Assembly: GCA_026785645.1 (NCBI GenBank)
Contig: JAJAZM010000100.1
Location: forward strand, 1 to 10,774
Origin: Sphingomonas bacterium
GTDB lineage: Bacteria; Pseudomonadota; Alphaproteobacteria; Sphingomonadales; Sphingomonadaceae
Length of the DNA: 10,774 nt
Direction: 5' to 3'
Shown here: positions 6,755 through 10,774 of the stretch, in pieces
How the letters are laid out: every line of letters begins with the position of its first letter
Numbering within the stretch: the stretch's first letter is position 1
Translations under genes and position numbers: made by a program
The notes under the pieces: generated by a model
Seen by the model: only the letters and a program-made list of their open reading frames with translations
Databases searched by the model: none
What the model was told of the DNA's origin: nothing

Positions 6755-7969
6755 ATGAGCAGCATCAAGTCCAGCGCCGACCAGCGCGGCCGTCAATCCA
6801 CCTCGCCATGGCGGATGCCGCTGGCCGGCTGGAAAGATGTCGCAATCCGTACGTGGTGCGAGTCGAACAAGGACAATGTCGGGCTGGTTGCCGCAGGGGT
6901 GGCGTTTTATACCTTCCTAGCGCTGGTTCCGCTGCTTGGATCGACGGTGCTGGTCTACGGCCTGGTCGCGACTCCCAAGACGGTGCTCGGCACGATGCAA
7001 TCGCTGACCGCGGTCATGCCTGCCGATATCGCGCGGCTGATCGGCGAGCAATTGCTCAACATCGTCAATTCGTCGAGCAGCAAGAAAGGGCTCGGGCTGC
7101 TGCTCGCGCTCGGGGTCGCCTTGTTCGGCGCGCGCAATGCCGCCGGCTCGATCATCACCGCGCTCAACATCGCCTATGAGGAGGAGGAGAAGCGCGGCTT
7201 CCTCAAGGTCACTGCCTTGGCGCTATTGATAACCGTCGCGGCGGTGATCCTGGCGTTGGTCGGGATCGGCGTCATGACGGCATTGCGCTTCCTCGAAAGC
7301 CTGATCCCCAATGCACCGCAAATCGTGCGAGCTTTGATCAAGCTTGGATCGGCTGTGACTTTGCTGGCGGTCGCGGCGGCGGCGGCGGCGACGCTCTATC
7401 GCTACGCCCCGTCGCGCGACAAGGCGAAGTGGCTGTGGCTCTCGCCGGGGACCGCGCTGTCGGCGCTCGGCTGGTTGCTGCTGAGCGTGGCGTTCGGCTT
7501 CTATGTCAGCCGGATTGCCGATTATAACGCCACGTATGGCTCGCTCGGGGCGGTCGTCGCCTTGCTCACCTGGGTCTATCTGGCGAGCTACATCTTCCTG
7601 TTCGGGGCCGAGCTCAACAGCGAACTCGAGCATCAGACCGCAAAGGACACCACCAGCGGCGCAGCCGAGCCGCTTGGCCAGCGCGGGGCGTGGTCCGCCG
7701 ACCATGTCGCCGGGGATCAACCCGGCGTTCCGGAACCCGCCATCACGGACGAGCTAGCCGACACTGGCGCCCATCCATTGCTCACCGCCCGAGCGACGAG
7801 CATCGCGTGTCGGACGATCGGGTTGCGCAAGGTGGGCCTCGCCACTTCGATCGTCTCGACGCTTGGATTGTCGCTCCTGCGCCAGCGCGGGCGCGGGGCG
7901 ATTGGCGCAGTGTTGCTGGTCTCGGCCGCGGGCTTGTCGCTACTCGCCCGCGAACCGGAGCAGGACTAG
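6755..7969 (+). CDS. yihY: YihY/BrkB family inner-membrane protein
   Basis: The 404-residue protein has the YihY/virulence factor BrkB fold. The conserved DNVGLVAAGVAFYTFLALVPLL (40-61) opens the first membrane segment, followed by GARNAAGSIITALNIAYEEEEKRGFLK (125-151) and VSRIADYNATYGSLGAVVALLTWVYLASYIFLFGAELNSELEH (251-293), with six predicted spans in all. The family was once called RNase BN by mistake; its function is not established. Beyond the usual end (about 295) there is a polar linker with GQRGAWSADHVAG and then two further hydrophobic stretches (about 358-375 and 380-398). Six consecutive GCG codons encode an alanine run within the fourth span. The start is uncertain: ATG 6755 lacks a ribosome site, as do ATG 6707 (420 residues) and ATG 6815 (384 residues, just before the conserved domain). 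The gene converges on rpoH and shares its stop region. Confidence 0.88.
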   Translation: MSSIKSSADQRGRQSTSPWRMPLAGWKDVAIRTWCESNKDNVGLVAAGVAFYTFLALVPLLGSTVLVYGLVATPKTVLGTMQSLTAVMPADIARLIGEQLLNIVNSSSSKKGLGLLLALGVALFGARNAAGSIITALNIAYEEEEKRGFLKVTALALLITVAAVILALVGIGVMTALRFLESLIPNAPQIVRALIKLGSAVTLLAVAAAAAATLYRYAPSRDKAKWLWLSPGTALSALGWLLLSVAFGFYVSRIADYNATYGSLGAVVALLTWVYLASYIFLFGAELNSELEHQTAKDTTSGAAEPLGQRGAWSADHVAGDQPGVPEPAITDELADTGAHPLLTARATSIACRTIGLRKVGLATSIVSTLGLSLLRQRGRGAIGAVLLVSAAGLSLLAREPEQD

Positions 7970-8901
7970 GTCGCCGTCAGCAGTCGCTGGTCGCCCGCCA
8001 AGCGGAGGAGGGCGGCCTGCAGTTTCTCGAACGCGCGAACCTCGATCTGGCGGATCCGTTCGCGGCTGACGCCATAGACCTGGCTCAGATCCTCGAGCGT
8101 CTTGGGCTCTTCGGACAGGCGCCGCTCGACGAGGATGTTCTTCTCGCGATCGTTGAGGCTCTCCATCGCCTCGTTGAGCAAATCGTGACGGACCTGGCGT
8201 TCCTCGTCGTCGGCGACGATCTCGTCCTGAAGCGGGCCATTGTCGACCAGGAAGTCCTGCCACTGGCCTTCGCCGTCGGTATCGCGCAGCGGGGCGTTGA
8301 GCGAGGTGTCACCGCCCATCGCCATCCGGCGGTTCATGCTGATCACTTCGGCCTCGGTCACGCCAAGGTCGGTCGCGATCTTGGTCACGTCGGCGGGCTT
8401 CAGATCGCCATCCTCGAACGCGTCGAGCTGGTTCTTCATCCGGCGCAGGTTGAAGAATAATTTCTTCTGCGCCGCGGTGGTGCCCATTTTAACAAGGGAC
8501 CACGAGCGCAGGATGAATTCCTGGATCGAGGCGCGGATCCACCACATGGCGTAGGTGGCGAGGCGGAAGCCGCGGTCGGGCTCGAACTTCTTCACGCCCT
8601 GCATCAGCCCGATATTGCCTTCGGAAATGAGCTCGCTGACCGGCAGGCCATAGCCGCGATAGCCCATTGCGATCTTGGCCACGAGGCGAAGGTGCGAGTT
8701 GACCAGCCGCGCTGCGGCGTCGGTGTCGCCTTGCTCGCGCCACGCCTTGGCCAGCATGAATTCCTCCTCAGGGGCGAGGATCGGAAATTTCTTGATCTCG
8801 GTCAGATAGCGATTGAGCCCGGCTTCCCCGCCCGCTGCGGGGATCGAGACCGCCCTTTTGCCCTGAGTCGTCGCAGAGCGTGATGTCACCGTGCGTGCCA
8901 T
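7966..8901 (-). CDS. rpoH: RNA polymerase heat-shock sigma factor RpoH (sigma-32)
   Basis: The 311-residue protein directs RNA polymerase to heat-shock promoters (chaperones and proteases). Region 1.2-like NRYLTEIKKFPIL (30-42) comes first. Region 2 follows, with LVNSHLRLVAKIA (66-78), LISEGNIGLMQGVKKFEPDRG (91-111) and ATYAMWWIRASIQEFILRSW (115-134). Then come the RpoH box QKKLFFNLR (145-153), which sets it apart from RpoD, and region 4.2 with TLEDLSQVYGVSRERIRQIE (268-287). The length is usual for the family. The start at 8901 has AGGGAGA (8912-8918) 10 nt upstream. rluD ends 59 bp upstream on the same strand, so the two may be co-transcribed, although the gap could also hold a promoter. 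The 3' end meets yihY tail to tail: CTAG at 7966-7969 gives TAG on both strands. No heat-shock promoter or leader thermometer could be shown. Confidence 0.96.
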   Translation of the reverse strand: MARTVTSRSATTQGKRAVSIPAAGGEAGLNRYLTEIKKFPILAPEEEFMLAKAWREQGDTDAAARLVNSHLRLVAKIAMGYRGYGLPVSELISEGNIGLMQGVKKFEPDRGFRLATYAMWWIRASIQEFILRSWSLVKMGTTAAQKKLFFNLRRMKNQLDAFEDGDLKPADVTKIATDLGVTEAEVISMNRRMAMGGDTSLNAPLRDTDGEGQWQDFLVDNGPLQDEIVADDEERQVRHDLLNEAMESLNDREKNILVERRLSEEPKTLEDLSQVYGVSRERIRQIEVRAFEKLQAALLRLAGDQRLLTAT

Positions 8902-8960
8902 GATTCGTCAGTCTCCCTGGGCCGAGATGCCGTCGCGTGGCGCCTCTAACCGTTGTAATC

Positions 8961-9917
8961 CTATACACCAAGTGCGCTGAACAGTTCCTGCATGTCCGAC
9001 GGAAGGGCCGAAGTGAACGACAGACGGGCGTTCGTTACGGGGTGAACGAAGCCAAGCGCCTCTGCGTGAAGCGCCTGCCGCCGGAACATGAGTCGCGCTA
9101 ATAGTTCACGCTGGCGCTGCTTGGGCGACCGGCCATAGACCGGATCACCGAGCAGCGGATGACCGATCGAGGCCATATGCACCCGCACCTGGTGGGTCCG
9201 CCCGGTCTCTAGCCGGCATTCGACCAATGCCGCGTCGCGCAAGCGGGTGCGCATTTTCCAATGGGTCACCGCGCGCTTGCCCCGGCCGTCCCTGACCACC
9301 GCGACTTTCTTGCGATCGGTCTCGGAGCGGGCGAGGGGGGCGTCGACCTTGCCGGTGAGCATGGTCGGCACCCCGGTGACGATCGCGGCATAGACACGCT
9401 CGATGCTATGGTCGGCGAACTGACGCGATAGCCCTTCGTGCGCGACGTCGCTCTTGGCGACCAGCAGCAGCCCCGACGTATCCTTGTCGATGCGGTGGAC
9501 GATCCCCGGCCGGGCGACCCCGCCGATCCCCGACAGCGACGGCCCGCAGTGATGGAGCAAGGCGTTGACCAGGGTTCCGTCGCGATTGCCCGCGGCTGGG
9601 TGGACCACCATCCCGGCGGGCTTGTCGATGACCAGCAGATGCTCGTCCTCATAAACGACAATCAGCGGAATATTCTGCGCCTCATTATGCGCTGCGGCTG
9701 GTTCGGGAACGGCAAGCGCAAACGCTTCGTCGCCGCGCACCTTGATCGCCGGATCGCGATGGAGGTTCGCGCCCGCCGACAGCGCGCCGCTCTTGACCAG
9801 CACCTTCAGTCGCTCGCGCGACAAGGCGGGCAGCGCATCGGCCAGCGCGCGGTCGAGCCGCCAGCCGGCGTGGCGCTCGTCGAGCGCGATATCAATGATC
9901 TGATTCCCCCCGGTCAC
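8961..9917 (-). CDS. rluD: RluA-family 23S rRNA pseudouridine synthase, RluD type
   Basis: The 318-residue enzyme isomerises uridines in rRNA; E. coli RluD makes pseudouridines 1911, 1915 and 1917 in helix 69 of 23S rRNA. An S4 RNA-binding domain spans about 18-70 (RLDRALADALPALSRERLKVLVKSG). The catalytic domain has VVYEDEHLLVIDKPAGMVVHPA (87-108), the active-site motif HRIDKDTSGLLLVAK (141-155) with catalytic D144, RVYAAIV (179-185) and ETGRTHQVRVHMASIGHPLLGDPVYG near 247-272. The S4 domain and length favour RluD, but RluA-family specificity is not certain from sequence. The start is GTG 9917. No ATG precedes the S4 domain, and no other start codon fits between it and the first conserved strand. 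It lies just upstream of rpoH on the same strand and is divergent from chpT, with 81 bp between starts. Confidence 0.94.
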   Translation of the reverse strand: MTGGNQIIDIALDERHAGWRLDRALADALPALSRERLKVLVKSGALSAGANLHRDPAIKVRGDEAFALAVPEPAAAHNEAQNIPLIVVYEDEHLLVIDKPAGMVVHPAAGNRDGTLVNALLHHCGPSLSGIGGVARPGIVHRIDKDTSGLLLVAKSDVAHEGLSRQFADHSIERVYAAIVTGVPTMLTGKVDAPLARSETDRKKVAVVRDGRGKRAVTHWKMRTRLRDAALVECRLETGRTHQVRVHMASIGHPLLGDPVYGRSPKQRQRELLARLMFRRQALHAEALGFVHPVTNARLSFTSALPSDMQELFSALGV

Positions 9918-9923
9918 GGCACG

Positions 9924-9951
9924 GATATGGGGGCGGTCATCGCGGGGTCAA
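9924..9951 (-). promoter_or_regulatory. Candidate sigma-70-type promoter for rluD (and perhaps rpoH)
   Basis: On the minus strand TTGACC (9951-9946) is followed after 16 bases by CATATC (9929-9924). The -35 matches the consensus in five of six bases; the -10 is weak, as is common in alphaproteobacteria. Transcription would begin close to the GTG start of rluD, so either the leader is nearly absent or the true start site lies a little upstream. This is a motif match only. Confidence 0.3.
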
Positions 9952-9998
9952 TGGCTCCGACCTTGCGATTTGGGCGGCGCTGACGCAACAAGCCGCGG

Positions 9999-10634
9999 AT
10001 GAACGCTACCGATCTTGCAAGCTTGCTCTGCTCGCGCCTGTGCCACGATTTATTGTCGCCGGTCGGCGCGCTCAACAACGGTCTCGAGCTGATGGCGGAC
10101 GAGCAGGACCCCGAGATGCGCGAGCGATGCCTCGAATTGCTCAACGAAAGCGCCCGGGTGAGCGCCAACAAGCTGAAATTCTTCCGCCTCGCGTTCGGTG
10201 CTGCGGGCGGGTTTGGCGAGACGATCGACACGGGTGAGGCGCACGCCGCTCTGGCCGGGCTATTCGGGCCCGAAAAGCGTCTCGAACTTGGCTGGATGGT
10301 GCCCGGCGATGCGCTTCCCAAGGGCGCGGTCAAATTATTGCTCAATCTTGCGTTGATCGCGGGCGACGCGCTGGTTCGCGGCGGTCGGCTCGACGTCGGG
10401 GCCGAGCGCGATGGAGGACGGCTCGAGATCGTGATTCGTGGCGAGGGACCGCGGATCCTGCTCGACCCCAATTTGCGCGAGACGTTGGTCAAGGGCAATG
10501 CCGGCGGGACGGTCGAGCCGCGCGCCGCAGGGGCATGGCTGGCGCATGCGCTGGCGAGCGAGGCGGGTGGCGAAATCCGACTGTCCGATCCGGCCGAGCC
10601 GGTGCTGATGATCGGTGCGACCCTCCAGGTTTGA
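9999..10634 (+). CDS. chpT: Histidine phosphotransferase ChpT
   Basis: The 211-residue protein matches ChpT, the dimeric phosphotransferase that in Caulobacter passes phosphate from the hybrid kinase CckA to the response regulators CtrA and CpdR. The dimerisation/phosphotransfer helix is visible as SRLCHDLLSPVGALNNGLELM (12-32), with phosphorylated His at 16. A second long helix follows (NESARVSANKLKFFRLAFGAAG). The rest is a degenerate GHKL-like fold without the N, G1 and G2 ATP-binding boxes, as expected for a protein that transfers rather than makes phosphate. ATG 9999 begins directly before the conserved helix; only a weak GCGG precedes it. It is divergent from rluD and is followed after 80 bp by a CheA-like gene. 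In alphaproteobacteria the CckA-ChpT-CtrA relay controls the cell cycle in some orders and mainly motility in others. This pairing fits the motility role. Confidence 0.9.
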   Translation: MNATDLASLLCSRLCHDLLSPVGALNNGLELMADEQDPEMRERCLELLNESARVSANKLKFFRLAFGAAGGFGETIDTGEAHAALAGLFGPEKRLELGWMVPGDALPKGAVKLLLNLALIAGDALVRGGRLDVGAERDGGRLEIVIRGEGPRILLDPNLRETLVKGNAGGTVEPRAAGAWLAHALASEAGGEIRLSDPAEPVLMIGATLQV

Positions 10635-10648
10635 GGCTCGGCCGCGGA

Positions 10649-10663
10649 CTAACGGCGCATTAA
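10649..10663. promoter_or_regulatory. CtrA-like binding site upstream of cheA
   Basis: CTAA (10649-10652), seven bases, then TTAA (10660-10663) and CC. The CtrA consensus is TTAA-N7-TTAA, so only the first base differs. The site ends 51 bp before the CheA start, a plausible activator position, and lies just after chpT, whose product feeds phosphate to CtrA. This is a single motif match with no binding evidence. Confidence 0.45.
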
Positions 10664-10714
10664 CCCTTTTCGACCCATAAGGCGCTTCAACACGGGCGCA
10701 GGGTCAACAAGCAC

Positions 10715-10774
10715 ATGGACGATCTGATTGCCGATTTCGTGGCGGAATGCCGTGAAATGCTCGAAGCGCTGGGC
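10715..10774 (+). CDS. cheA: CheA-like chemotaxis histidine kinase, first 20 codons (3' end outside the window)
   Basis: The frame opens at ATG 10715 and runs to the end of the window as MDDLIADFVAECREMLEALG. An acidic start followed by 'FVAE.RE.LE.L' is the usual beginning of the N-terminal Hpt (P1) domain of CheA, the kinase that phosphorylates CheY and CheB in chemotaxis. The phosphorylated His would lie downstream of the window and cannot be checked. The position after chpT agrees with a signalling/motility cluster, which is how chpT often sits in sphingomonads. The ribosome site is weak (AGGG, about 12 nt before the ATG). Another Hpt-domain protein is possible, since only 20 residues are visible. 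Confidence 0.7.
   Translation, partial: MDDLIADFVAECREMLEALG

Noticed and set aside
7223..7720. Minus-strand open frame opposite yihY
   Set aside because: Charged, low-complexity sequence typical of the complement of hydrophobic coding sequence.
8902..8960. RNA thermometer in the rpoH leader
   Set aside because: Only a 4-bp TCTC/GAGA pairing could cover the ribosome site; this is too weak to claim.
1..10774. Search for CRISPR arrays, tRNA or rRNA genes, transposases, long repeats and defence genes
   Set aside because: None seen by eye; the window is filled with ordinary chromosomal genes.

Overview
The window reads as ordinary chromosomal DNA of a GC-rich alphaproteobacterium, most likely a sphingomonad (Sphingomonadaceae). 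This rests on the ChpT phosphotransferase next to a CheA start, the RluD-RpoH pair, the ELM1-type glycosyltransferase, and strong GC bias at third codon positions. It carries eleven protein genes, two of them cut by the window edges. Every gap is under 150 bases. No tRNA, rRNA, CRISPR array, insertion sequence or phage gene was seen.

Positions 1-3765 form a cell-surface polysaccharide block. The C-terminal part of a glycosyltransferase-like gene on the + strand converges on a tightly packed minus-strand run: a Wzx-like flippase, an ELM1-family glycosyltransferase and a second glycosyltransferase-like protein. The overlaps (4 bp, then about 20 bp) point to one operon transcribed from near 3765. 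A divergent 2-oxoglutarate/Fe(II) dioxygenase follows (3893-4525); it ends tail to tail with an EF-G-like translational GTPase, and a symmetric hairpin there contains both stop codons.

Positions 4548-8901 hold the EF-G-like protein with its GTPase motifs altered, a divergent YihY/BrkB membrane protein, and the heat-shock sigma factor RpoH. yihY and rpoH converge so closely that the palindrome CTAG supplies both stop codons. rluD (23S rRNA pseudouridine synthase) lies just upstream of rpoH on the same strand.

Positions 9999-10774 begin a signalling block: chpT, the phosphotransferase that in Caulobacter links CckA to CtrA and CpdR, then the first 20 codons of a CheA-like kinase. A near-consensus CtrA-like site (CTAA-N7-TTAA) lies between them.

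No clearly new multi-gene system was found. The points most worth checking are the CtrA-like site before cheA, the EF-G-like protein lacking the switch II histidine, the shared-stop yihY/rpoH junction, the two-sided terminator candidate at 4520-4553, and the flippase/ELM1/glycosyltransferase operon of unknown product.
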